The translations under genes were made by a program, and so were the position numbers. A stretch of DNA of 64,000 nt from Halopenitus persicus. GTDB taxonomy: Archaea > Halobacteriota > Halobacteria > Halobacteriales > Haloferacaceae. The notes beneath the pieces were generated by a model. The model had not been told where the DNA came from and ran no database searches. It saw only the letters and a program-made list of their open reading frames with translations. Positions 27,040 through 35,098 of the stretch are shown piece after piece; positions within the stretch are counted from its first letter, which is position 1, and the number at the start of each line of letters is the position of its first letter. The DNA lies in NCBI RefSeq assembly GCF_900107205.1, contig NZ_FNPC01000005.1, positions 124,001-188,000 on the forward strand, written 5' to 3'.

Positions 27040-27654
27040 GGAGGTTCCGCGTGTCCCCCGAGATGGACGTTCCGTTCGTGGCTCGGTCGTCGCCTGTCTG
27101 ATGGGTGGTGACAAGGCGGAGCGTGCTGGGGACACGCTGGCGACCGACGGGGCCCCAACTACTTCGATCCAACGAGAGCGGTTTCCGGTCTCGAATCACT
27201 CGCGGAGCATGAAGACGGCAGGGACCGCGACTACGATCCGCCGCTGAGTTCAACGTCGATCGGAAACGCGCCCGTGAGATACTCTCGACGGCGATCGAAC
27301 GCGAGAGTGGCCATCTGAGCGTCGAAGCGATGCGGCTACTCGGACGCGTATGGGGTCGCAACGCCATCGGGGAGCGTCGTCGAGAGTGCCCGAGAGGCGG
27401 AGAGGGTTGCGAAGGAGATCGGCGGTCCGGTCGTTATGACGATCGCCAGCCCGGACGTTCTTCAGAAGTCGGATATCGGCGGCGTCGAAGTGGGGATCCA
27501 CAGCGAGGACGTTCGCGATACCTACCGGGCCCTTCGCGATCGGGCAGCCAGTCACGACCCCGACGCGACCATCCTCGGTGTGCGAGTCGAGGAACTCGAC
27601 GTTAATCCACTCGTCGTTGGCCCGGACGGCGTATGTCCGTTGATCTGCGGCTAA
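27040..27654 (+). pseudogene. decayed NDP-forming acyl-CoA synthetase (ATP-grasp half)
   Basis: Conserved blocks of an ADP-forming acetyl/acyl-CoA synthetase appear in successive frames: SVVACLMGGDKAERAGDTLA (about 27085-27145), NYFDPTRAVSGLESLAEHED after a frameshift, then EFNVDRKRAREIL, AYGVATPSGSVVESAREAE after another shift near 27345, then PVVMTIASPDVLQKSDIGGV, and finally EELDVNPLVVGPDGV. At least three frameshifts interrupt it, and an internal deletion joins the ATP-grasp loop region to the C-terminal motif. The CoA-ligase N-terminal half is absent. This is a clear relic of a metabolic gene. Confidence 0.85.
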
Positions 27655-27775
27655 CGGTCGATCGAGACGTGTTGTCGGGTGAACGGTAACGAACATCTAC
27701 ATCCCCGTCCCGACGTCCGTGTCCGAAACCACGCCAGGTACGTGTTTCCGGAAGGCCACCGCGTCGGCACGCCGG
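27655..27775. other. short gap after the pseudogene
   Basis: About 120 bp between the acyl-CoA synthetase relic and the convergent transporter gene. Nothing further is recognised in it. Confidence 0.4.
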
Positions 27776-29200
27776 TCACCGGCGACGACTCCGGAGGCGG
27801 GGCGGATCAGGGTGTCGATTTCGGAGTCCCCATCCAATCACCACAAAGACGAGCAGGAGGACGACGGCGATGAGCAGGCCGAGCGGGTCGGTTCGAGCGT
27901 GACCGACGAGGAGTCGCCACGCGGGACGCGCGATGCCAAGGATTCGGGCGGCGGTGACGATGAGGAGGACGGCCGGAATCAGATAGCGAACCACCGGGAG
28001 GAGCCGGCCGAGTTCCTCGTGGACGGTCTCGAGATCGGCAACCCAGACGAAGACGAACACGAGACAAAGCGCCGAGATGGGTAGTGCGAACGTTCCGACC
28101 GATCCGTCGACCAGGTCCAGGATCGGACGCCCAGCGACTGCGAGAGTGACGGGGCTATAACTCAATGCGGAGGGGACGCCGGCCACGAACACCCCACCTG
28201 TCAAAAGCAGCGTCGCCCGTTGACGGGAGAGTCGCGTCGTGTTCTCCGCGGCGGCGACGCCGACCTCGAGGAGCGCCACGGACGAGGACAGTGCGGCGAA
28301 AAAGAGGAGTCCGAAAAACGCGGCGGCGATCACCCGCCCGAACGACATCGTCGCGAAGGCGGTCGGCAGCGTGGTGAACGCGAGCTCGGTCCCGAGGGTC
28401 GGCTGGAGGCCGAAACTGAACACGATCGGGAAGATGACGAGGCCGGCGATGACGGCCGCCCCGATGTCGGCGATCGCGATCACGAGCGACGATTTGAATA
28501 GGTCCGTTCCCTCGTCCACGTAACTCCCGTAGGTGAGCATGATACCCTGACCGACGGACATCGAGAAAAAGACCTGTCCGAACGCCGCACTCCAGATGCC
28601 GAGGTCCGTGAGCACCGAAAACTCGGGAGTGAACAGGAAGGCGACAGCCAGCTCCCACTCGGAGAGCGTGACTGCATACAGTGCAAGCACGATGAGAAGG
28701 GCGAACACGGTCGGCATCACGATCTTCGACAGTCGTTCGATCCCGCCACGGACCCCCATCGAGACGACGCCACCAGTCACCGCCGTCGCGACGACGAAGT
28801 ACGCAACGGGGAGCCAGCTCGCGGTGAACGGCGCGAACGTCGTCCGTGACCCGGCCAGCCACGAGAGGAAGAATCCGAGCACCCATCCGGTGAGGACGAG
28901 ATAGTAGCTCAGAATGAGGAGCACGCCACCGAGGATAAGCCAGCCGAGCGCCGTGTACTCGGACCTCACGGAACGGAATGCGGAAACCACGTCCGTCCGA
29001 AGACGACGTCCGATGGCGAGCTCCAAGACCAGCATTGGCACCGCACAGACGAACGCCGCGAGCAGGTAGGGGACGAGATAGGCACCGCCGCCGTTCAGTC
29101 CGACGACGGCGGAGAACCGCCAGATGTTCCCGAGGCCGACTGCCGCCCCTACCGTTGCGAGAACAAACCCGAGCCCGGAGGACCACCGTGCGGTAGTCAT
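27776..29200 (-). CDS. Na+-dependent neurotransmitter symporter family (NSS) transporter
   Basis: A 474-residue membrane protein with about 11-12 helices. The NSS signature for Na+ and substrate binding is at the N-terminus (LATVGAAVGLGNIWRF), followed by GGGAYLVPYLLAAF. In prokaryotes this family imports amino acids with Na+ and Cl-. The start MTTARWSSGLGF at 29200 is chosen because a TATA box is 25 nt upstream (29225-29232), which gives a leaderless transcript; the longer frame has 56 extra polar codons. Substrate not predictable from sequence. Confidence 0.85.
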   Translation of the reverse strand: MTTARWSSGLGFVLATVGAAVGLGNIWRFSAVVGLNGGGAYLVPYLLAAFVCAVPMLVLELAIGRRLRTDVVSAFRSVRSEYTALGWLILGGVLLILSYYLVLTGWVLGFFLSWLAGSRTTFAPFTASWLPVAYFVVATAVTGGVVSMGVRGGIERLSKIVMPTVFALLIVLALYAVTLSEWELAVAFLFTPEFSVLTDLGIWSAAFGQVFFSMSVGQGIMLTYGSYVDEGTDLFKSSLVIAIADIGAAVIAGLVIFPIVFSFGLQPTLGTELAFTTLPTAFATMSFGRVIAAAFFGLLFFAALSSSVALLEVGVAAAENTTRLSRQRATLLLTGGVFVAGVPSALSYSPVTLAVAGRPILDLVDGSVGTFALPISALCLVFVFVWVADLETVHEELGRLLPVVRYLIPAVLLIVTAARILGIARPAWRLLVGHARTDPLGLLIAVVLLLVFVVIGWGLRNRHPDPPRLRSRRR

Positions 29201-29224
29201 ACGTCGGTATGCGCACAGTGAAAG

Positions 29225-29232
29225 CTTAAATA
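29225..29232 (-). promoter_or_regulatory. TATA box of the NSS transporter
   Basis: TATTTAAG on the minus strand, 25-32 nt ahead of the ATG at 29200, as expected for a leaderless haloarchaeal transcript. Confidence 0.7.
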
Positions 29233-29433
29233 CCGGTCGTTCGACCGGCGATCGAACGACGGACGCAACACGGTCTGCAGCCGTCCTCGCGTCGTTCCCG
29301 ACGAAAGTCGACCAGCTGCGGACGGAGTCGATCGTCAGGATGGCGTGCGTCGTGGAACGGTACCGCACCGTGTCGTCAATGCCGCGACATCGGCTGCGCC
29401 AACATACAAGACCGAGGCGCCGGAAGTCGCCGT

Positions 29434-29808
29434 ATGCCGTTGCTGCAGTTCGATACGACGCTCGCGCTCTCGCCCGCGGAGAAAACCGCGTTCGCGGAGA
29501 CGGTCACGGAGCTATATACGACCGAGATGGCGACGACGCGGGGCCACGTCGCCGTGACGATCCGCGACCATGAACCGACCGATCTCCATCTCGGCCGCGC
29601 CGTCGAAGGGCCGCTGGTGTTCCTGGACGCGGAGATCCGGCAGGGACGGTCCTCCGAGCGCAAGCGGGCGTTCGCGCTCGCGGTGATGGAGCACGTCGGG
29701 GCGACGTTCGACGTCCCCGACGAGAACATGAAGACCGTCTTCACCGAACACCCGGGCGACGCGATGATGGGCGTCGACCGCGTCGGCGACGAGTGGAACG
29801 AGGAGTAG
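29434..29808 (+). CDS. tautomerase-fold protein
   Basis: A 124-residue protein with the fold pattern of the tautomerase superfamily: an N-terminal Pro after Met (MPLLQFDTTLALSPAEK), which is the catalytic base in that family, and a second half with FLDAEIRQGRSSERKRAFAL. The length fits the longer single-domain type (cis-CaaD/MSAD-like) rather than 4-oxalocrotonate tautomerase. The natural substrate is unknown. Confidence 0.75.
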   Translation: MPLLQFDTTLALSPAEKTAFAETVTELYTTEMATTRGHVAVTIRDHEPTDLHLGRAVEGPLVFLDAEIRQGRSSERKRAFALAVMEHVGATFDVPDENMKTVFTEHPGDAMMGVDRVGDEWNEE

Positions 29809-30009
29809 CGGACGGGGCGTCGACGGCCGCCATCGCCCACGGATCTCCTTCCCTCCTCTCCCCCGTTCCGTTATCCGTTCACCCTATATTCATCGTGTAG
29901 TTAGTATATAAAAGACTGTTTTCACCACTTTCAGGCCTATTAAGCAGGTCAGAGACAAAACTCAAAGTGAGATAAAAGACATAAATGATTTCGAAATAGA
30001 TGTGTGAGT

Positions 30010-30414
30010 ATGGCGCGAGAGATACGGTTCGAGCTCGACGACGACCGGTACGAGGAGATGAAGGAGATCAAGGACGCCCAGGGTCGGACCTGGGCGGGCT
30101 TGTTCGTCGCGGGCGTCAGGGAATTGGACGGGTCCGACGCGGGCGAGGAGCGGCTTGACGGGCTGAAACACGACTGGGACGCGGACCAACGAGTCTTTCC
30201 CGAACCCGGGAACGACCGAGTTGGATCCTTCAAGGCCGGGTGGACGAAGGCGGAAAACGGCGAGGAGTTCGGTCCGCGAGCGCTGAAAGGACTGTCGTGG
30301 CATAACCTCGGCTGGCGGCTCGGGATGCTGTTCGACGACACGCCCACCGACCTGAAGGAGGACCTCTACCGGTGGTGCGTCGAGCAACAACGGGAGACGC
30401 GGCAGGACGAGTGA
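30010..30414 (+). CDS. hypothetical protein with ribbon-helix-helix-like N-terminus
   Basis: A 134-residue acidic protein. The N-terminus REIRFELDDDRYEEMKEIKD followed by GRTWAGLFVAGVREL has the pattern of a ribbon-helix-helix DNA-binding module. The rest (GLSWHNLGWRLGMLFDD, then YRWCVEQQRETRQDE) has no recognised family. ATG at 30010 has an AT-rich element (ataaatga) about 29 nt upstream. A GTG at 30004 is also in frame. Confidence 0.65.
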   Translation: MAREIRFELDDDRYEEMKEIKDAQGRTWAGLFVAGVRELDGSDAGEERLDGLKHDWDADQRVFPEPGNDRVGSFKAGWTKAENGEEFGPRALKGLSWHNLGWRLGMLFDDTPTDLKEDLYRWCVEQQRETRQDE

Positions 30415-30507
30415 GGAGAACGGACAACCGGAAGTGGCGACGGACGTCCGAGAACAGCCACGCTGACCAAACGCGTATTCCGCTTTCAGCACGTAAGCGG
30501 TGCAAAG

Positions 30508-30672
30508 CTATTGATCTCCTTCGTCATCTTCGAGCCGAAAGACATCCGAGACTTCGATCTCTTCGTCATCAAAGTAGGAGCGGAGCGCGAGTTTTGTTCC
30601 AATATAAGACGCCGCGACGAAGATACCAAAGGCGATCGGCGTCCAAAATAGAACGAACTCTATTGCAGCCAT
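30508..30672 (-). CDS. small membrane protein
   Basis: A 54-residue protein with one or two membrane helices (FVLFWTPIAFGIFVAASYIG) and an acidic cytoplasmic tail (YFDDEEIEVSDVFRLEDDEG). The ATG at 30672 is preferred to the start 29 codons upstream because that part is not protein-like. Unknown function. Confidence 0.5.
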   Translation of the reverse strand: MAAIEFVLFWTPIAFGIFVAASYIGTKLALRSYFDDEEIEVSDVFRLEDDEGDQ

Positions 30673-30877
30673 ACCTGAGATCCACAAACGCTTCAGATAA
30701 TTGTTTGGGGCCGGTAGCTGCCTCTGCTGTACTGACCGGAGCTGGTTCAGAACGATCACCTACTGAGGATTTCAACAAAGCCAGCCGTAATTAATAATCG
30801 ACGAGTGGATCTACCGAACGGTTGGTTCACGTCCAATAAGTCTACAGAGAGAATGTCGATGGATCTACGTTCGGCTC

Positions 30878-31072
30878 TTAGCGGTTCCGGTCGATCCAAT
30901 CCTTGAACGCTTGGAAATCCTTCATTCCAGCCTGTTCGCCGATGCTCTTCAGTGTCCCCTCGGAGAGTTCGTCGTGGAGTGGGACAGGGACCGTTCGTGC
31001 GTCGACGTCGTGGTCGGCAGGCGGGTCCCGGACGAGAATCGCGTGATCTCCGTTCCGTTGAGCTTGCGAATT
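30878..31072 (-). pseudogene. hicA: 5'-truncated HicA-family mRNA interferase toxin
   Basis: The minus strand encodes the C-terminal two thirds of HicA: NGDHAILVRDPPADHDVDAR, then TVPVPLHDELSEGTLKSIGE and AGMKDFQAFKDWIDRNR before the TAA. The N-terminal strand and helix, including the start codon, are missing; an in-frame TAG lies just before the first good residue. The catalytic His of GDHAIL remains but the fold is incomplete, and no HicB antitoxin follows. It sits next to the intact MazE/MazF pair, so this spot has collected toxin modules. Confidence 0.82.
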
Positions 31073-31124
31073 GAATGACTATGCCACCGACATCTATATC
31101 AGTATGAAAAAAGTATGAATAGGT

Positions 31125-31394
31125 ATGCCTGAACACAAACGGAAAGTCGGAGATCGGGGGCAGGTGACGATTCCGAAGGAGCTGCGGGACCGTCGTGGCA
31201 TCGAAGGCGGTGACGAAATTGAATTCGTCGAAGTGAATGACGAGATCATACTCAAACCGCCGACGGATGAGGAACGGCTTGCTGAAGGATATCGAAAGAG
31301 AGCCGAGCGGTCTCGTGAGTTGGCTGCAGAAATGGAAGACGCATCCGCAGAAGCAACCGGGCATCTCGGTGACGCACCCGACTGGAGCGAGTGA
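31125..31394 (+). CDS. AbrB/MazE-type antitoxin
   Basis: An 89-residue protein with a SpoVT/AbrB domain: VGDRGQVTIPKELRDRRGIE, then GDEIEFVEVNDEIILKPP. The C-terminal half is acidic and helical (RSRELAAEMEDASAEA), the usual toxin-binding tail. It is 15 bp ahead of a MazF-like toxin gene, and a TATA-like element (tctatatcag) is at about 31088-31097. It should bind its own promoter and neutralise the toxin. Confidence 0.88.
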   Translation: MPEHKRKVGDRGQVTIPKELRDRRGIEGGDEIEFVEVNDEIILKPPTDEERLAEGYRKRAERSRELAAEMEDASAEATGHLGDAPDWSE

Positions 31395-31409
31395 ATTCCG
31401 GAGTCAACT

Positions 31410-31760
31410 GTGCAGGTACGCCGCGGCGACATTGTCATCGTTGAACTGAATCCCACGAAAGGGAGTGAGCAGCAAGGAAAGAGCCGGCCCTGTGTTGTCA
31501 TCCAGAACGATGTTGGAAATCAGTACTCACCGACAACCATCATCGCTCCATTCACAAAGCAATACACGTCTGGAGACACCTACCCGTTCGAGGTGGAAGT
31601 ACTGGCTTCGGATACTGCCCTCGATCACGATTCAGTAGCAGATCTCAGTCAAATCCGGGTTGTCGACATCGACGACCGCGTAAAAGAGAACATTGGATCT
31701 GTCCCGTCATCAGATATAGTGAAAATCGACTCGGCAATCAAAAATAGCCTCGGCATTTGA
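31410..31760 (+). CDS. MazF/PemK-type mRNA interferase toxin
   Basis: A 116-residue protein with the PemK/MazF fold: RRGDIVIVELNPTKGSEQQG, then KSRPCVVIQNDVGN, TTIIAPFT and a helix at the C-terminus. Such toxins cleave mRNA at short sequences. The start is GTG at 31410, 15 bp after the antitoxin stop; translation is probably coupled. Length and motifs are intact. It lies in a region with a truncated HicA, consistent with a genomic island. Confidence 0.88.
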   Translation: MQVRRGDIVIVELNPTKGSEQQGKSRPCVVIQNDVGNQYSPTTIIAPFTKQYTSGDTYPFEVEVLASDTALDHDSVADLSQIRVVDIDDRVKENIGSVPSSDIVKIDSAIKNSLGI

Positions 31761-31874
31761 ACGAAAAGTTCCGTCAGTGTATCGTCTGTACTGACCGACT
31801 TCAAGCTCCCGGACGCTCGTGTGAAAGCCGCTCGACCACACCTGCACTGGTGGATTCCGATCGCGGCTCCGTAA

Positions 31875-32555
31875 TTACAGATTCGCGTCGAGCTCGAACA
31901 GCGGAAGCACGTCCGCGACCGCGTACTCCGTCAGCATCCGTTTCAGCTGTCGATACGTCGTCGTCTCGGTTGCGCCGCTGACGTGGAGATCCACATACAG
32001 CTCGCCGAGCGAGTCACCGATATGCTGCCCTTTCACGTGGCTCCCGTACCCTTCGTGGACGCTTTCGTGAAGGTCGTAATCGGCGTATCTGGTTTCCGCG
32101 ACGTCGACGTCTTCCCACCGACAGATCCGCTCAAAGCTCGTTCCGCCGCCCGAGATTCGGCTTCGGTACTTGTCGAGGGAGACCTCCGCGAGATCCCGGT
32201 GGGTGGCAAACAGGGATTCGGTTCGCCGAGCCATCCCGGCGGTGACGCCGTTCTCGTCCAGCGATCGGGACCAGTTTTCCAAGTGAATGCGGTCGAACCC
32301 GTTCCCGTTGTAGGTGAGCACCGTCTCGACGTCCCTCCCCTCACACCACGCGAACAGCCGCTCGAGGAGGTCCGCCGTATGCTCCTGTTCCCAGCCGCCC
32401 GCTCGAAAGAGGACGTCCGACTCCGTCCCGCTCCCATCACGATACCCCACCGCGATCGCGACGAGCTCGAAGTAGCTCGTCTCCCGGAACTGCTCCTGTG
32501 TGGATGGCGCCTCGTCCGGACTTGCCGTCTCGATGTCGATCGCGAGCGTCCCCAT
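31875..32555 (-). CDS. RNase H-fold 3'-5' exonuclease-like protein
   Basis: A 226-residue protein with the DEDD exonuclease pattern: LAIDIETASP at the start (Asp7, Glu9), TYNGNGFDRIHLENW with the second acidic cluster, and YAVADVLPLFEL at the end with the last Asp. The family (YprB-type ribonuclease H-like) includes DNA or RNA exonucleases of unknown target. Monocistronic, with a TATA-like GCTTACA at about 32580-32586. Confidence 0.78.
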   Translation of the reverse strand: MGTLAIDIETASPDEAPSTQEQFRETSYFELVAIAVGYRDGSGTESDVLFRAGGWEQEHTADLLERLFAWCEGRDVETVLTYNGNGFDRIHLENWSRSLDENGVTAGMARRTESLFATHRDLAEVSLDKYRSRISGGGTSFERICRWEDVDVAETRYADYDLHESVHEGYGSHVKGQHIGDSLGELYVDLHVSGATETTTYRQLKRMLTEYAVADVLPLFELDANL

Positions 32556-32605
32556 ACCGTGTGGGATCCGGCGGCCCCGTGTAAGCGATTGGGGTCGAGG
32601 GCGCG

Positions 32606-33010
32606 TTACGAGTCCTCGGGTCGTGTAGTCCGCTCGACGAGTTCCACGACGTACCCGTCCGGGTCACGGACGAACGCGATGCGGCTTCCGCTGGCCGCTT
32701 CCCGATACGGTTCGGCGACGACCGGCGGATCGACCCGGTCGACGAGCCGGCGGAACGTTTCGTCGACGTCCTCGACGCCGATGGCGACGTGTTCCCGGAG
32801 CGGGCGAGCGTCGCGTCCGGAGCGCTCGAGCGGCGTCTCCGGATCGTACGTGAACTGGATCTCGGGGGCCGAATCGCCCGACACGTAGACGTTTTCGATC
32901 CCGTCGTCGCCGGTGAACGATTTCGACCGTTCGAGGCCGACCCCGTCCACGTAAAACTCGAGCGTGGATTCGAGGTCGGAGACGGGGATCGCCACGTGGA
33001 TGACGTCCAT
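32606..33010 (-). CDS. VOC-family (glyoxalase-like) protein
   Basis: A 134-residue single-chain vicinal-oxygen-chelate protein: MDVIHVAIPVSDLESTLEFY at the start, EHVAIGVEDVDETFRRL in the middle and DPDGYVVELVE at the end, with His and Glu metal ligands at the expected positions. Closest in pattern to lactoylglutathione lyase (GloA)-like proteins, though halophilic archaea use other thiols. The start at 33010 removes 13 basic codons of a non-protein-like leader. Confidence 0.82.
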   Translation of the reverse strand: MDVIHVAIPVSDLESTLEFYVDGVGLERSKSFTGDDGIENVYVSGDSAPEIQFTYDPETPLERSGRDARPLREHVAIGVEDVDETFRRLVDRVDPPVVAEPYREAASGSRIAFVRDPDGYVVELVERTTRPEDS

Positions 33011-33085
33011 TCGGATACGTTCGCGGCGACTCGCGTTACGTGTTTTCATTTTCGAGATGGTACATCTCGGATCCTCGTTTTCCCG

Positions 33086-33280
33086 TTAGTAGACGGACAA
33101 AGCGATCAGACTCACGGTAGCGATGAGGAACATGGAGACGATGAGTGCTTCATCGGGCGTCGTTCGAAAGACCCCTATAAGTCGCTCGACGGGGATCGTA
33201 CTCTGTAGAGTCAGCCCGATACCCACAGCGCCGCCAACAACTCCTCCGACACCTGTGGCAACACCTCTCTTACTCACCAT
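33086..33280 (-). CDS. small two-helix membrane protein
   Basis: A 64-residue protein with two hydrophobic segments (GVATGVGGVVGGAVGIGLT and EALIVSMFLIATVSLIALSV) and a short loop. No family is recognised. It precedes the tRNA/att region and may belong to a decayed element. Confidence 0.45.
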   Translation of the reverse strand: MVSKRGVATGVGGVVGGAVGIGLTLQSTIPVERLIGVFRTTPDEALIVSMFLIATVSLIALSVY

Positions 33281-33427
33281 ACAGGCAGCTACTAGTATCG
33301 GAATATAAATCCCAAGTATAACTGAAGTCCACCCTTTACCACTCCGATCCGCTTTACGATCGCCACCTCGTCGAGAGCAGTGTCACGTACTGACTGGTTC
33401 TGAAAACCACCCTCCGAGGAAGGAACG

Positions 33428-33533
33428 GAATGGACTCGCGGGGGTCCCGCGAGCGACCGCAGGGAGCGAGGGGGACCACGCGAGGGAACGAGGCGAACGA
33501 AGTGAGCCGAGTGGACTCGCGGGGATTTGAACC
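33428..33533. repeat. copies of the tRNA-Ala 3' end, candidate attachment-site remnants
   Basis: 33512-33533 repeats 22 nt of the 3' end of the tRNA-Ala gene (T-arm and acceptor) that lies at 33637-33708. A shorter copy starts at about 33429 and runs into a perfect hairpin (ctcgcggg, three bases, cccgcgag). Integrases of haloarchaeal viruses and plasmids use tRNA 3' ends as attachment sites, so these may be scars. Confidence 0.6.
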
Positions 33534-33636
33534 GGAACCAGACGTGCTCGCTCACGTTGCTCGCTGCGCGCGACTGGTAGGATTCAAAATCACCGCTCGA
33601 CCATTCTCGCTCCCTCGTAGAACTCAGTCGCTCCGA

Positions 33637-33708
33637 TGGACTCGCGGGGATTTGAACCCCGGGCCTTCCCCGTGCCAGGGGGATGATCTACCACTGATCT
33701 ACGAGCCC
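33637..33708 (-). tRNA. tRNA-Ala (anticodon GGC)
   Basis: A 72-nt cloverleaf on the minus strand. The acceptor GGGCTCG pairs with CGAGTCC, the discriminator is A, the anticodon stem is TCCCC/GGGGA around the loop CTGGCAC, so the anticodon is GGC (codon GCC, alanine). The T-loop is TTCAAAT with a G/C-rich stem. CCA is not encoded. No intron is seen. Confidence 0.95.
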
Positions 33709-33801
33709 GCGCCGCGACCGATCGTACCGGCGGTTCCATCATAAGGGCTTCGAATCGCCGGCCTTCCGGGATCGACTCACACACGCGATCCCGGGTCGGA
33801 T

Positions 33802-34419
33802 CTATATCCGGTCGGAGTCGACCGACACCTCGAGGTCGACCGACCGCGGGTCTCCCTCGAGGTCGGCGACGGCCCGCTCGACGGTTCGAGCCGCCTCCTC
33901 GCGGATCAGCGGGGTGGCCTTGCGGAGCACCCAGTCGAAGGAGACGAACCGCGGGAGATCGAGCGCGCCGGCGCGTGCCGAATCCGGGTCGAACCGGACC
34001 CGGAACTCGATCTCACAGGCGGGGGCGTCCGCCGCTCCGTCCGCCTCGACAGCATCGTCCGCAGCGTCCGACGCCGCAGCGCCCGCCACCGGTTCGATCA
34101 GCCAGTGGCCGTGCGCGTCGATGTCGGTCCGGATCGCCCACTCGATCCGGGACGGCGGATCGACGGCGGTCACCTCCGAGCGGACCGTGTGCGTGAGCTT
34201 CCACCAGCGAAACGTGAGCGCGTATCGGCTCCCGGCTCCCGTGCCCTCCCCGCCGCAGTCGTCGCCGTCGACGCCGGCCGCCGCGTCGATGTCCCCGTCG
34301 ATCCGGTCGACGTGGTCGAGGTACTCGGCGTAGCGCGGATACCGGGTGAAGTCGGCCAGCAGGTCGTAGACCGCGGTCGGCTCGGCGTACACGGTCGTCC
34401 GCACGACGAGTTCGTCCAC
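33802..34419 (-). CDS. SRPBCC (START-like) family protein
   Basis: A 205-residue protein with the SRPBCC ligand-binding fold: VRTTVYAEPTAVYDLLADFT, then YPRYAEYLDHVDRI and later RFVSFDWVLRKATPLIREEA. An acidic loop of about 25 residues (VAGAAASDAADDAVEADG) is inserted. Members bind hydrophobic ligands or act as polyketide cyclase-like proteins; the ligand here is unknown. A TATA-like CTTTAG lies at about 34443-34448, 24-30 nt upstream. Confidence 0.8.
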   Translation of the reverse strand: MDELVVRTTVYAEPTAVYDLLADFTRYPRYAEYLDHVDRIDGDIDAAAGVDGDDCGGEGTGAGSRYALTFRWWKLTHTVRSEVTAVDPPSRIEWAIRTDIDAHGHWLIEPVAGAAASDAADDAVEADGAADAPACEIEFRVRFDPDSARAGALDLPRFVSFDWVLRKATPLIREEAARTVERAVADLEGDPRSVDLEVSVDSDRI

Positions 34420-35098
34420 GCGGGAGCTACCGGCCGCGTGGACCTAAAGCCTCGTGCTCGGTCGCCGGCGGCGGTTCGTCCCGGCGCAAAAGCGAGACAC
34501 GGTGGGTTCGTGGTTCTCTCCACCGGGATTCGGACGCCGCACCGGAAACGCCGGTCGGATCGACGGCTTTCGGGAAGGGCGAACGTCCGAGTCCACGACG
34601 AAGCGCGACGGTCGGGGATATGACATTATATCATTTGAATATACAGTCTTTATATTTTAATTATCCGTCTCAAACGCTCCGAACGCTGCTGAAGTCCGGA
34701 GCGGATCGCGTTCAACGAAATCGTGAATCGCGTTCGCGACCACCGGTACCGGCTGGACGCCCTCCGATCCCGAACCAAGGACTACCCCATATGCACGCTC
34801 AGTCCGGATCCGAACGGTATCCCCGATACCGTTCCTCGTGCTCCACGGGATCTCCGTGCTCCACGCGAGAGACGCCGCGGCGACGCCGGGGTTTCGTTGC
34901 GAGCGCCAACCGGCTCCGAACAGCCCTCCGGCGAGGTCTCGGCTGTGGGTATCACGACCCGGAAATCGACGTGGCGTGAAACAGATAAGTAAAACGAAAG
35001 GATGACGAACAAGTTCGTTTTCAAATATTTCGATCACGTCGGTCGGGAACGGCCGACACGTGGTCGGACACCGGCGTCGTCAGAGACGGGACGGCTAC
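34420..35098. other. intergenic stretch with no supported gene
   Basis: About 680 bp after the SRPBCC gene start and before the TRAP transporter 3' end. One end (34618-34680) is AT-rich, the rest is GC-intermediate. Frames here have no recognisable protein features. It may be decayed DNA at the border of the catabolic island. Confidence 0.4.

Noticed and set aside
34657-35037. 126-codon frame on the minus strand in the gap before the TRAP genes
   Set aside because: No motif, membrane segment or haloarchaeal acidic bias; likely non-coding.
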